A stretch of DNA of 64,000 bases from Amycolatopsis vastitatis (GTDB lineage: Bacteria > Actinomycetota > Actinomycetes > Mycobacteriales > Pseudonocardiaceae): the NCBI RefSeq assembly GCF_002234595.1, contig NZ_NMUL01000030.1:124001-188000 (forward strand), read 5' to 3'. Positions within the stretch are counted from its first letter, which is position 1; every line of letters begins with the position of its first letter. A model generated the notes under the pieces. That model saw only the letters and a program-made list of their open reading frames with translations, searched no databases and had not been told where the DNA came from. Shown one piece after another: positions 15,828 through 23,814 of the stretch. The position numbers and the translations under genes were made by a program.

Positions 15828-17285
15828 ATGACACCCGAGGGACGGCTGTACATCGACGGGGAGTTCCGTGAGGCGGCGGGCGGAGGACGGTTCGAGGTCC
15901 TGAACCCGGCCGACGAGTCACTCGTCGGCACCGCGGCCGACGGGCAGTCCGAGGACGTCGCCGCCGCGGTCGGCGCCGCCCGCCGGGCCGCCGACGAGAC
16001 GTCGTGGCCCACCGATCACGCCTTCCGCGAGCACGTCCTGCGCCAGTTGCAGGAGGCGCTGCGCGAGGAACGCGCGGCGGCCGCGTCGATCCAGATCGCC
16101 GAAGCCGGTACCCCGGTGTCGAACATCGCCGCGCACATCGACGTGATGATCGAGGACATGTCGTTCTTCAACGACCTGATCGGGCGCTTCCCGTGGGAGC
16201 GCGGCTTCGGCCCGCACCAGGGCGTCGGACCGCTGAGCAACCGGCACGTCCGCTACGAGCCGTACGGGGTCGTCGGGGCGATCACGCCGTGGAACGCGCC
16301 GTTCATGACCGATCTGTGGAAGATCCAGCACGCGCTGGCCACCGGCAACACGATCGTGCTCAAGACGGCGCCGGACACGCCGTTGACCGGCGCGTTCATC
16401 GCGAGGGTCGCGCACGAGCGGACCGACCTGCCGCCCGGCGTGCTGAACGTGATCAGCTCGCGGGACAAGGCGATCGCCGGGGAGGCGCTGACCGGTGACC
16501 AGCGGGTGGACATGTACCACTTCACCGGCTCGCCCGCCGTCGGGCAGCGGATCTACGAGCGCGGCGCGGTCGGCATCCGCAAGGTCTGCCTGGAGCTGGG
16601 CGGCAAGTCCGCCAACATCATCCTCGACGACGCCGACCTCGCGGTCGCGATGCCGATGACCGTCGGCATGTGCATGTCGAACAGCGGGCAGGGCTGCGCG
16701 CTCGCGACCCGGCTGGTCGTCCACGCGTCGCGCTACGACGAGGTACTCGACGCGCTGACCGCCGCGGTCGGCGCGCTGCCCTGGGGCGACCCCACGGATC
16801 CGGCCACCTTCGTCGGGCCGATCATCAACGCCGCCCAGCTCGCCCGGATGGAAGGGCTGGTGGACCGGGCGCGCGACGCGGGCGCGCGGGTCCTGGTCGG
16901 CGGCCGCCGCGGCGACTCGCCGAGGGGCTTCTGGTACGAGCCGACAGTGGTCGCCGACGTCGACGAGAACGCCGAACTGGCGCAGACCGAGGTCTTCGGT
17001 CCGGTGTTGACCGTGGTGCGTTACGACGGAGACGACGACGAAGCGGTGCGGGTCGCCAACAATTCCCGCTACGGGTTGTCGTCCTACATCCAGACCCGGG
17101 ACCCGGAGCGGGCCCTGCGGCTGGCGCACCGCATGAAGGCGGGGACCGTCAACGTCGGCCCGTCGTTCTACCTGTCGCCGGACACGCCGTTCGGTGGCTA
17201 CGGCATCAGCGGCGTCGGCCGCGAGCACGGCGAGGACGGCTTCCGCGAGTACCTCCAGGCCAAGACCATCGCGACGCCGGCCTGA
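15828..17285 (+). CDS. NAD(P)-dependent aldehyde dehydrogenase
   Basis: The 485-residue protein starts at ATG 15828, after AGGAGGAAA-like sequence. It shows the aldehyde dehydrogenase fold: GAITPWNAPFMTDLWKI, the NAD-binding FTGSPAVGQRIYERG, catalytic Glu in ELGGKSANIIL (about residue 255), and catalytic Cys in SNSGQGCALATR (about residue 285). FGPVLTVVRYDGDDDEAV and a C-terminal GREHGEDGFREYLQAK follow. It oxidises an aldehyde to the acid. The aldehyde may come from retro-aldol cleavage by an Ltp-type enzyme elsewhere in the cluster. It is last in its operon and converges on the racemase gene with a 15-base gap. Confidence 0.93.
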   Translation: MTPEGRLYIDGEFREAAGGGRFEVLNPADESLVGTAADGQSEDVAAAVGAARRAADETSWPTDHAFREHVLRQLQEALREERAAAASIQIAEAGTPVSNIAAHIDVMIEDMSFFNDLIGRFPWERGFGPHQGVGPLSNRHVRYEPYGVVGAITPWNAPFMTDLWKIQHALATGNTIVLKTAPDTPLTGAFIARVAHERTDLPPGVLNVISSRDKAIAGEALTGDQRVDMYHFTGSPAVGQRIYERGAVGIRKVCLELGGKSANIILDDADLAVAMPMTVGMCMSNSGQGCALATRLVVHASRYDEVLDALTAAVGALPWGDPTDPATFVGPIINAAQLARMEGLVDRARDAGARVLVGGRRGDSPRGFWYEPTVVADVDENAELAQTEVFGPVLTVVRYDGDDDEAVRVANNSRYGLSSYIQTRDPERALRLAHRMKAGTVNVGPSFYLSPDTPFGGYGISGVGREHGEDGFREYLQAKTIATPA

Positions 17286-17300
17286 CCGGATACCGGGTGT

Positions 17301-18449
17301 TCAGCCGGGCTCGGCGCCGATGACCCCTTCGGCCCGCAGTCCGGCGATCTCGGTCGCCCCCAACCCCCAGTCGCGCAGCGCCTCTCCTGATCCTTCGCCC
17401 GGGCGCGGCGGCGGACCCGCGATCGCGCCCGGCGTGCGCTCCAGCCGGGGTGCCGGCGCCGGCTGGACCACGCCGAACGCCGTCGTGAACACCTCCCGGG
17501 CCTGGTTGTGCGGGTGGACGGTCGCCTCGGTCAGGCTCAGCACCGGCGTCACACACGCGTCGGTGCCGTCGAACTCCTTCTCCCACTCGTCGCGGGTGCG
17601 GGTGCGCAGGACACCCGCGATCAGCTCGCGCAGCGCCGCCCGCTGCGCCGGGTCGTCGCGGTTCGGCACCGAATGCGGATCGAGACCGAGCCGCTCCAGG
17701 AACTCCGCGTAGAACCGCGGCTCGGCGGCGGCGACCGCCACGAACCGGCCGTCCGCGGTTTCGTGGACGTCGTAGTGCGGGGAGCCGCCGTCGGAAAAGT
17801 TGACGCCCACCTCGTCCACCCAGCGGTCCTGGGCGAGGAAGCCGTGCACCATCGCCGTGAGCGAGGCGACCCCGTCGACCATCGCCGCGTCGATCACCTG
17901 GCCGAGGCCGGAGCGGGACCGCTCCAGCAGGGCGCAGACGACGCCGAACGCCAGCATCAGCCCGCCACCCCCGAAGTCGGCCACCAGACCCGGCGGAGTG
18001 GCCGGGGGCTGCCCGCGCCGCGAGAACAGGCGCAGGGCACCCGACAGCGCGAGGTAGTTGAGGTCGTGCCCGGCAGACGCGGCCAACGGGCCGTCCTGGC
18101 CCCAGCCGGTCATCCGGCCGTAGACCAGGCGCGGATTGCGGTCCCGGCACACCTCGGGCCCGAGGCCGAGCCGCTCCATGACGCCGGGCCGGAACCCCTC
18201 GACGAGCACGTCGGCGCGCTCGGCCAGCCGCAGGACCGCCTCCGCGCCACCGGGGGCCTTCAGGTCCACGACCACCGATCGGCGACCCCGGTTGAGCACG
18301 GCCTTGGCCGGGTCACCCGCGAGCGTGGACACCGGCCGGTCGACGCGGAGCACGTCGGCACCCATGTCGGCAAGCATCATGGCCGCGTAGGGCGCCGGGC
18401 CGAGCGCGGCGATCTCCAGAACGCGGATCCCGTCGAGCGGTCCGGGCAT
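17301..18449 (-). CDS. mcr: Alpha-methylacyl-CoA racemase / family III CoA-transferase
   Basis: The 382-residue protein starts at ATG 18449, sharing one base with the thiolase stop (TGATG). It matches alpha-methylacyl-CoA racemase rather than formyl-CoA transferase. GPAPYAAMMLADMGADVLRVD is at the N-terminus, then GHDLNYLALSGAL (catalytic His), DFGGGGLMLAFGVV (catalytic Asp) and GQVIDAAMVDGV. Racemase inverts the 2-methyl centre so that S-specific dehydrogenases can act; it is diagnostic of methyl-branched (isoprenoid or sterol side-chain) substrates. Pairing with a thiolase fits beta-oxidation of such chains. A family III CoA-transferase role is the alternative. Confidence 0.88.
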   Translation of the reverse strand: MPGPLDGIRVLEIAALGPAPYAAMMLADMGADVLRVDRPVSTLAGDPAKAVLNRGRRSVVVDLKAPGGAEAVLRLAERADVLVEGFRPGVMERLGLGPEVCRDRNPRLVYGRMTGWGQDGPLAASAGHDLNYLALSGALRLFSRRGQPPATPPGLVADFGGGGLMLAFGVVCALLERSRSGLGQVIDAAMVDGVASLTAMVHGFLAQDRWVDEVGVNFSDGGSPHYDVHETADGRFVAVAAAEPRFYAEFLERLGLDPHSVPNRDDPAQRAALRELIAGVLRTRTRDEWEKEFDGTDACVTPVLSLTEATVHPHNQAREVFTTAFGVVQPAPAPRLERTPGAIAGPPPRPGEGSGEALRDWGLGATEIAGLRAEGVIGAEPG

Positions 18450-19621
18450 CAGCCGAGCCGTTCGATCAGCGTGCCGGTGCCGAGGCCGCCGCCGCAGCAC
18501 ATGGTGATCAGCGCGCGCCGGGCGCCGGTGCGCTCCAGCTCGTGCAGCGCCTTGGTGAGCAGGATCCCGCCGGTGCCGCCCAGGGGGTGGCCGAGCGCGA
18601 TCGCGCCGCCGTTGGGGTTGACGCGGGCGGGGTCCATGCCGGTCTCGCGCTGCCAGGCGAGCACCACCGACGCGAACGCCTCGTTGATCTCGACCAGGTC
18701 GATGTCGTCGAGGGTGAGCCCGGTGCGCTCCAGCAGGCGGCGCGTGGCCGGGATCGGCCCGGTCAGCATCAGCTCGGGATCGCTGCCCACCAGCACGGAG
18801 TCCACGATCCGCGCGCGGGGCCGCAGCCCCAGCTGCTCGGCGCGCTCCTCGGTCATCATGAGCACCGCGGAGGCGCCGTCGGCGATCTGCGACGACGATC
18901 CCGCCGTGTGGCGGGCCGGGGTGCGGCCGGGCAGGTTGGGCTTGAGCGTGCCCAGCACCTCCAGGCTCGTCGGGCGCGGGCACTCGTCGGTGTCGAAGGT
19001 CGTCGTGCCGGTCTTGACGCCGTGCTCGTCGGTGACCGGCACGGTGATCGGCACGATCTGGTCGCGGAAGCGGCCCCCGGCGATCGCGCGCGCCGCCCGT
19101 TGCTGGGACTGCGTCGCGAAGGCGTCCAGCGCGGTGCGATCGATGTCCCAGCGCTCGGCGATCCGCTCGGCCGCCTCGAACTGGGTGGTGGCCTCCCAGT
19201 GCTCGACGTACCGGCCGCCGCGGCTGTCGCCGAGCTCGGTGATCGAGCTGGATCCCATCGGCACCTGGCTCATCGATTCGACGCCGCACGCGACAGCGAT
19301 GTCCACCAGGCCGCCGGCCACCAGCCCGTGGGCCAGGGTGGTCGCCTGCTGGGACGACCCGCACTGGACGGTCACCGTGCTGGCCGGGACCTCCAGCGGC
19401 AGGCCTGCCCCCAGCCAGGCGTTGCGGGCGACGTTGCCGCCCTGCTGGCCCACCTGGCCGACGCACCCGCCGACGACCTGGCCGACCAGGGCCGGGTCCA
19501 GGCCGGTCCGGTCGAAGAGCGCGGCGAGCACGTCGCCCAGCAGTTCGGGGGCGCGGTAGCCGGACAGGGTGCCGCGCCGCTTCCCGACCGCCGACCGGAC
19601 CGCTTCGACGATGACGACCAC
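18449..19621 (-). CDS. Acetyl-CoA acyltransferase (thiolase)
   Basis: The 390-residue thiolase has all catalytic residues: nucleophilic Cys in TVQCGSSQQ (about residue 90), His in GGAIALGHPLGGTG and the second Cys in MCCGGGLGTG. It begins with VIVEAVRSAVGKRRGTLSG, typical of actinobacterial FadA5/FadA6-like degradative thiolases. It cleaves 3-ketoacyl-CoA to acetyl- or propionyl-CoA and a shortened acyl-CoA. It is first in an operon with the racemase and is divergent from the NPD operon, sharing an AT-rich box in the 97-base gap. A second thiolase is encoded at 40586. Confidence 0.95.
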   Translation of the reverse strand: MVVIVEAVRSAVGKRRGTLSGYRAPELLGDVLAALFDRTGLDPALVGQVVGGCVGQVGQQGGNVARNAWLGAGLPLEVPASTVTVQCGSSQQATTLAHGLVAGGLVDIAVACGVESMSQVPMGSSSITELGDSRGGRYVEHWEATTQFEAAERIAERWDIDRTALDAFATQSQQRAARAIAGGRFRDQIVPITVPVTDEHGVKTGTTTFDTDECPRPTSLEVLGTLKPNLPGRTPARHTAGSSSQIADGASAVLMMTEERAEQLGLRPRARIVDSVLVGSDPELMLTGPIPATRRLLERTGLTLDDIDLVEINEAFASVVLAWQRETGMDPARVNPNGGAIALGHPLGGTGGILLTKALHELERTGARRALITMCCGGGLGTGTLIERLG

Positions 19622-19650
19622 CGGGCACCTCCGTGGGTTCGAGTACTTGA

Positions 19651-19690
19651 GGTAGATGATAGCAATCAGATTAACTATCTAACTGATAGA
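19651..19690. promoter_or_regulatory. AT-rich box 6, divergent thiolase / NPD promoter
   Basis: ATCAG at 19665-19669 and CTGAT at 19683-19687 form the outer arms, with TTAACTAT and CTAAC between, giving two overlapping TAACT cores. It looks like two offset copies of the palindromic motif. It serves thiolase (start 19621) and NPD (start 19719). Confidence 0.65.
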
Positions 19691-19718
19691 GTGGAAGCAC
19701 TGCCGGAGAGGAAGACCG

Positions 19719-20693
19719 ATGATCGAGACGCGCTTCACGGAGGTATTCGGCATCCGCCACCCGATCGTGCAGGGCGGGATGCAGTGGGTGGGCACCGCGC
19801 CGCTCGTCGCCGCCGTCGCGAACGCCGGTGCCCTCGGGCTGATCACCGCGCTCACCCAGCCCACTCCCGAGGAACTCCTCCGCGAGATCGGGCGCTGCCG
19901 CGATCTGACCGATCAGCCGTTCGGCGTCAACCTGACGATCCTGCCGAGCATCAAGCCGCCGCCCTACGCGGAGTACCGCGCCGCCATCATCGAATCCGGC
20001 GTGCGGATCGTGGAGACCGCCGGCTCCAACCCGGCCCCGCACCTGCCGCACTTCCGCGAGGCGGGGGTCAAGGTGCTGCACAAGTGCACGAGCGTGCGGC
20101 ACGCCGTGAAAGCGCAGGCCGTCGGCGTCGACGGCGTCAGCATCGACGGGTTCGAATGCGGCGGCCACCCCGGCGAGGACGATATCCCCGGCCTCGTGCT
20201 GATCCCGGCGGCGGCCCGCCGCCTGGACATCCCGGTGATCGCTTCAGGCGGCTTCGCCGACGGCCGCGGGCTGGTCGCGGCGCTCGCGCTCGGCGCGGAC
20301 GGCATCAACATGGGCACCCGCTTCCTGTGCACGGCCGAGGCCCCGGTGCACGACCGCGTCAAACAGGCCATTGTGGACAATGACGAGCGGAACACCGAGC
20401 TGATCTTCCGCCCGCTGCGCAACACCGCCCGGGTGGCGCGCAACAAGGTCAGCGTCGAAGTGGTGCGGATGCTGGACGAAGGTGCGGAGTTCGCCGACAT
20501 CCGGGAGCTGGTCGCCGGGGTGCGCGGCCGGGAGGTCTTCCGCACCGGTGACCTCGACGCCGGGATCTGGACGGCCGGCTGCGCCCAGGGCCTGATCGAC
20601 GACATCCCCACGGTGGGGGAGCTGGTCGACCGGATCATCGACGAGGCCGAAAAGCTGATGGAAGCCGGCTTGCCCGCGCTGGTGTCCCGATGA
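19719..20693 (+). CDS. NPD-family FMN oxidoreductase (nitronate monooxygenase-like)
   Basis: The 324-residue TIM-barrel flavoprotein shows PIVQGGMQWVGTAPLVAAVANAGALGLI at the N-terminus (in pieces PIVQGGMQWVG, VAAVANAGALG), GFECGGHPGEDD and the FMN phosphate-binding VIASGGFADGRG, then GADGINMGTRFL. Proteins of this family include nitronate monooxygenases. They also include the flavin-dependent enoyl/ring reductase-like enzyme IpdC of steroid catabolism. In this cluster a double-bond or dienone redox step is more plausible than nitroalkane oxidation. It starts an operon with an ATGA-coupled MBL hydrolase and a beta-hydroxyacid dehydrogenase. Confidence 0.85.
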   Translation: MIETRFTEVFGIRHPIVQGGMQWVGTAPLVAAVANAGALGLITALTQPTPEELLREIGRCRDLTDQPFGVNLTILPSIKPPPYAEYRAAIIESGVRIVETAGSNPAPHLPHFREAGVKVLHKCTSVRHAVKAQAVGVDGVSIDGFECGGHPGEDDIPGLVLIPAAARRLDIPVIASGGFADGRGLVAALALGADGINMGTRFLCTAEAPVHDRVKQAIVDNDERNTELIFRPLRNTARVARNKVSVEVVRMLDEGAEFADIRELVAGVRGREVFRTGDLDAGIWTAGCAQGLIDDIPTVGELVDRIIDEAEKLMEAGLPALVSR

Positions 20694-21514
20694 CCACGCC
20701 GGATTGGCGGGTCTTCGCCATCCGCTACGCCGAGCGCGACGGGGTGTCGGCCGACGAAGTCTTCCTCCACGCCACGCCGTCCGACGAGCCGCGCGCGATG
20801 GCCTACTACATCTGGCTGGTCACCGGCCCGGCCGGGGCGTTCCTGGTCGACACCGGCTTCGGCTGCGAGGTGGCTCGGCTGCGCGACCGGGAAGACTGCC
20901 TGCGCGGAGATCCCCTGGACGCCGTGCGCGCGCTGGGCGTCTCACCCGAAGAACTGTCCGATGTGGTGCTCACCCACCTGCACTTCGACCACTGCGGCGA
21001 GCTGGACCGGTTTCCCCGGGCCCGGTTCTGGCTGCAGCAGCGGGAAATGGCCTTCTGGACGGGTCCGAACGCGCAACGCCCCTCGTTCCGCCGGGTCGTG
21101 ATGAGCCAGGACATCACCGCCGTGGCCGCCCTGAACCTCGACGGCCGTGTCCGGTGGGTCGACGGCGATGTCACGGTCGCGCCGGGGCTGTCGCTGCACC
21201 GCGTCGGCGGGCACACCGCGGGCATGCAGGTGGTGCGGGTGGTGACCGGGCACGGCGTCGTCGTGCTGGCCTCCGACGCCGCCCACTACTACGCCAACCT
21301 CGCCACGGACCGGCCGTACTCGGCGCTGGAGTCGGTCAGCGGTGCGCACGCGGCGTTCGACCGGCTGCACGAGCTGGCCGGCCCGGCGGCGCACATCGTG
21401 CCGGGCCACGACCCGGCCGTCCTGACGCGCTACCCCGTGGCCGGCCCGCACCTGGCCGGAACCGCGGTCGAGCTGACCGCGGGCCCCCTCGAACCCGAAG
21501 TGGAGAAACCATGA
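20690..21514 (+). CDS. Metallo-beta-lactamase-fold hydrolase (lactonase-like)
   Basis: The 274-residue protein overlaps the NPD stop by ATGA. It has the metal-binding set HLHFDHCG (HxHxDH, about residues 95-102), GGHTAGMQ, SDAAHYY and PGHDP, which binds two metal ions. The closest recognisable group is the AHL-lactonase/AttM-type lactone hydrolases, so it could open a lactone or hydrolyse a thioester in the pathway. It contains no signal peptide and should be cytoplasmic. The next gene again overlaps by ATGA, so the three products probably work in sequence. Confidence 0.88.
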   Translation: MTTPDWRVFAIRYAERDGVSADEVFLHATPSDEPRAMAYYIWLVTGPAGAFLVDTGFGCEVARLRDREDCLRGDPLDAVRALGVSPEELSDVVLTHLHFDHCGELDRFPRARFWLQQREMAFWTGPNAQRPSFRRVVMSQDITAVAALNLDGRVRWVDGDVTVAPGLSLHRVGGHTAGMQVVRVVTGHGVVVLASDAAHYYANLATDRPYSALESVSGAHAAFDRLHELAGPAAHIVPGHDPAVLTRYPVAGPHLAGTAVELTAGPLEPEVEKP

Positions 21515-22371
21515 TCCGGACAGCGGTGGTCGGCCTGGGCACGATGGGCGGCGCGGTCGCCCGGCGGTTGCTCGCCGAAGGGTTCCCCACGCTCGTCCAC
21601 GACGTCGATCCGGCCGCCGTGGCCCGGCTCGTCGAGCTGGGCGCGACCGCCTGCTCGCCGGAGGAAGCGGGCGCGGCCGACGTGATCATCACCAGCTTGC
21701 CCAACGACCGGATCGTCACCGACGTGGTGATCGGGAGCGGCGTGCTGAAGAGCTGGGCGGGGCGCGTCCTGGTGGAGCTGAGCACGACCTTGCCGGACAC
21801 GGTGAAAGCGATCGCGGAGGCCGCCCGGCCGCACGGGGTCGCGGTGGTCGACTGCCCGGTCAGCGGCGGCCCCGGGGAAGCCCTCGGCGGCAAGCTCGTC
21901 CAGCTCGTCGGGGCGGACGCCGACGCGCTCGAACGAGCCCGCCCGGTCTTGGCGGCGCTCGGCACGATCGAACACGTCGGCGCGGTCGGCCACGGCAAGA
22001 CGGTGAAGCTGCTCAACAACCTGATGGCGATGGGCAGCATCGTGGTGGCCGCAGAGGCGTTCACCCTCGGCGTCCGGCTCGGGCTGGACCGGCACGAGCT
22101 GTTCGACGTGCTCAGCCGCTCCGGCGGGCGTTCGTTCCACTTCCTCAAGCGGTGGCCCTACGCCCTCGCCGACGACTACCACGCCCGGTTCGCGGTGTCG
22201 CTGGGGGAAAAGGACATCCGGCTCGGGCTGGAACTGGCCCACCAGAGCGACTACGTGACTCCGGTGGCCAGCATCGTGCACCAGATCTTCGAGATGGCGC
22301 GGGCCAAGGGCCTCGGCAACGAAGACGTCGTCGCCGTGCTCAAGGTGTACCAGGAGTGGGCCGGGCAGTAA
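21511..22371 (+). CDS. NAD-dependent beta-hydroxyacid dehydrogenase
   Basis: The 286-residue protein has an N-terminal Rossmann motif VVGLGTMGGAVARRLL. It also has the beta-hydroxyacid dehydrogenase signature DCPVSGGPGEA (about residues 114-124), and catalytic Lys in GHGKTVKLLNN (about residue 170). The family includes 3-hydroxyisobutyrate and tartronate semialdehyde dehydrogenases, and oxidises a beta-hydroxy acid to the aldehyde or keto acid. Sitting after a lactonase-like hydrolase, it could oxidise the hydroxy acid released by lactone opening (inference). It ends one base before the convergent aldehyde dehydrogenase gene. Confidence 0.92.
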   Translation: MIRTAVVGLGTMGGAVARRLLAEGFPTLVHDVDPAAVARLVELGATACSPEEAGAADVIITSLPNDRIVTDVVIGSGVLKSWAGRVLVELSTTLPDTVKAIAEAARPHGVAVVDCPVSGGPGEALGGKLVQLVGADADALERARPVLAALGTIEHVGAVGHGKTVKLLNNLMAMGSIVVAAEAFTLGVRLGLDRHELFDVLSRSGGRSFHFLKRWPYALADDYHARFAVSLGEKDIRLGLELAHQSDYVTPVASIVHQIFEMARAKGLGNEDVVAVLKVYQEWAGQ

Positions 22372-22372
22372 C

Positions 22373-23806
22373 TCAGCTGCGGCTCACGTACTTGATCCGC
22401 TGGAAGCCGCGCAGGCCCTCGGCGCCGCCCTCGGTGCCGACGCCGCTGAGGTGGAACCCACCGAACGGGGTTTCCGGCAGGGACGGGCGCCAGCTGTTGA
22501 GCGCCACCGACCCGGCTTCCAGCTCGCCGGCGATGCGGGCCGCCGCGCGGGAGTCGTGGGTCCACGCGTAGGACGCCAGCCCGAAGGGGAGCCGGTTGGC
22601 TTCGGCCAGTGCTGCGTCGAGGTCGTCGAACGGGGTCACGGTCTTGAGCGGGCCGAACGGCTCGACCGAACCCGCGAGCGAGTCCGGCGGCACCGACGTC
22701 AGCACGGTGGGGGCGAAGAACCACCCGGTGTCGCCGATCCGCTCGCCGCCGGTCTCCACCACGGCGCCACGGGCGCGGGCGTCGGCGGTCATTTCGGTCA
22801 GGGCTTGGAGCCGCCGTTCGGTCGCGACGGGTCCCATTTGGACACCGTCGGCGAGCCCGTCGCCGACCTTGCGGGCGCGGACCGCGTCGACGAACGCGGT
22901 CAGGAACCGGTCGTAGACGTCGGCGTGGACGAGGAACCGGGTCGGGGAAGTACAAACCTGGCCGGAGTTGCGGTAGCAGGCGGGCACGGCCGAGCGCGCG
23001 ACCGTCTCCACGTCGGCGTCGGCGAGCACCAGCACCGGGGCGTGCCCGCCGAGTTCCATGGTCATCCGGGTCATCGACGGCGCGCCCAGCGCGTGGAGCT
23101 CGGCGCCGACGGCGGTGGAGCCGGTGAAGGTGACCGCTTGCACGACCGGCGAGGTCATCAGGTGCCGCCCGATCATCGGCGGATCGCCGAAGACCACGTT
23201 CAGCACGCCGTCGGGCAGCCCGGCTTCCTGCAGGGCCGCCGCCATCATCAGCGCCGCCGTCGGGGTCTCTTCGGCCGGTTTGAGGATCATCGAGCAGCCG
23301 GCGGCCAAGGCGCCGCCGATCTTGCGCGACGGGGTCACGGCGGGTGCGTTCCACGGCGCGAACGCGGCCACCACGCCGACGGGCTCGACGACGGTGTGCT
23401 GAAGGGTGTCCGGGTCGCGGGCCGGGATGACCCGGCCGTAGCCGCGCCGGGCCTCTTCGGCCGCCCACTCGAGGTGCTCGGCGGCCAGCAGTACCTCGGC
23501 GCGGGACTCGGCCAGCGGCTTGCCCAGCTCCAGCGTGATGACCATGGCGACGTCACCGGCCCGCTCGCGGATCAGCCGGGCGCCCTCGCGCAGCACGCGG
23601 CTCCGCTCGACCGGCGACGTCCGGCGCCAGCCGGGGAACGCCCGGCGCGCCGCGTCCAGTGCCTCGTCGAGATCCTCGATGGTGGCGACGGGCAGTTCGG
23701 TGAGGATTTCGCCGGTGGCCGGGTTCTCGACCGGCCGGGTCGCCCGCCCGGAACCGCGGGTCCAGCGGCCGTCGACGAGCATCCGGGGTCCGGGGTGCGA
23801 AATCAT
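22373..23806 (-). CDS. Aldehyde dehydrogenase
   Basis: The 477-residue enzyme carries VAAFAPWNAPAVTPSRKIG, the NAD loop FTGSTAVGAELHALG, catalytic Glu in MELGGHAPVLVL (about residue 252) and catalytic Cys in NSGQVCTSPTRF (about residue 282). SVEPFGPLKTVTPFDDLD follows. It is the last gene of the minus-strand PrpD operon, eight bases after the synthetase stop. It resembles succinate-semialdehyde/phenylacetaldehyde-type dehydrogenases in motif spacing; the aldehyde is unknown. An acid product could be activated by the NDP-forming synthetase encoded just upstream. Confidence 0.92.
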   Translation of the reverse strand: MISHPGPRMLVDGRWTRGSGRATRPVENPATGEILTELPVATIEDLDEALDAARRAFPGWRRTSPVERSRVLREGARLIRERAGDVAMVITLELGKPLAESRAEVLLAAEHLEWAAEEARRGYGRVIPARDPDTLQHTVVEPVGVVAAFAPWNAPAVTPSRKIGGALAAGCSMILKPAEETPTAALMMAAALQEAGLPDGVLNVVFGDPPMIGRHLMTSPVVQAVTFTGSTAVGAELHALGAPSMTRMTMELGGHAPVLVLADADVETVARSAVPACYRNSGQVCTSPTRFLVHADVYDRFLTAFVDAVRARKVGDGLADGVQMGPVATERRLQALTEMTADARARGAVVETGGERIGDTGWFFAPTVLTSVPPDSLAGSVEPFGPLKTVTPFDDLDAALAEANRLPFGLASYAWTHDSRAAARIAGELEAGSVALNSWRPSLPETPFGGFHLSGVGTEGGAEGLRGFQRIKYVSRS

Positions 23807-23814
23807 GGTTCTCC

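Noticed and set aside
17301..19628. A 775-residue minus-strand frame suggesting a thiolase-racemase fusion
   Set aside because: The first half is an out-of-frame shadow of the thiolase; the racemase starts at ATG 18449 just after the thiolase stop.
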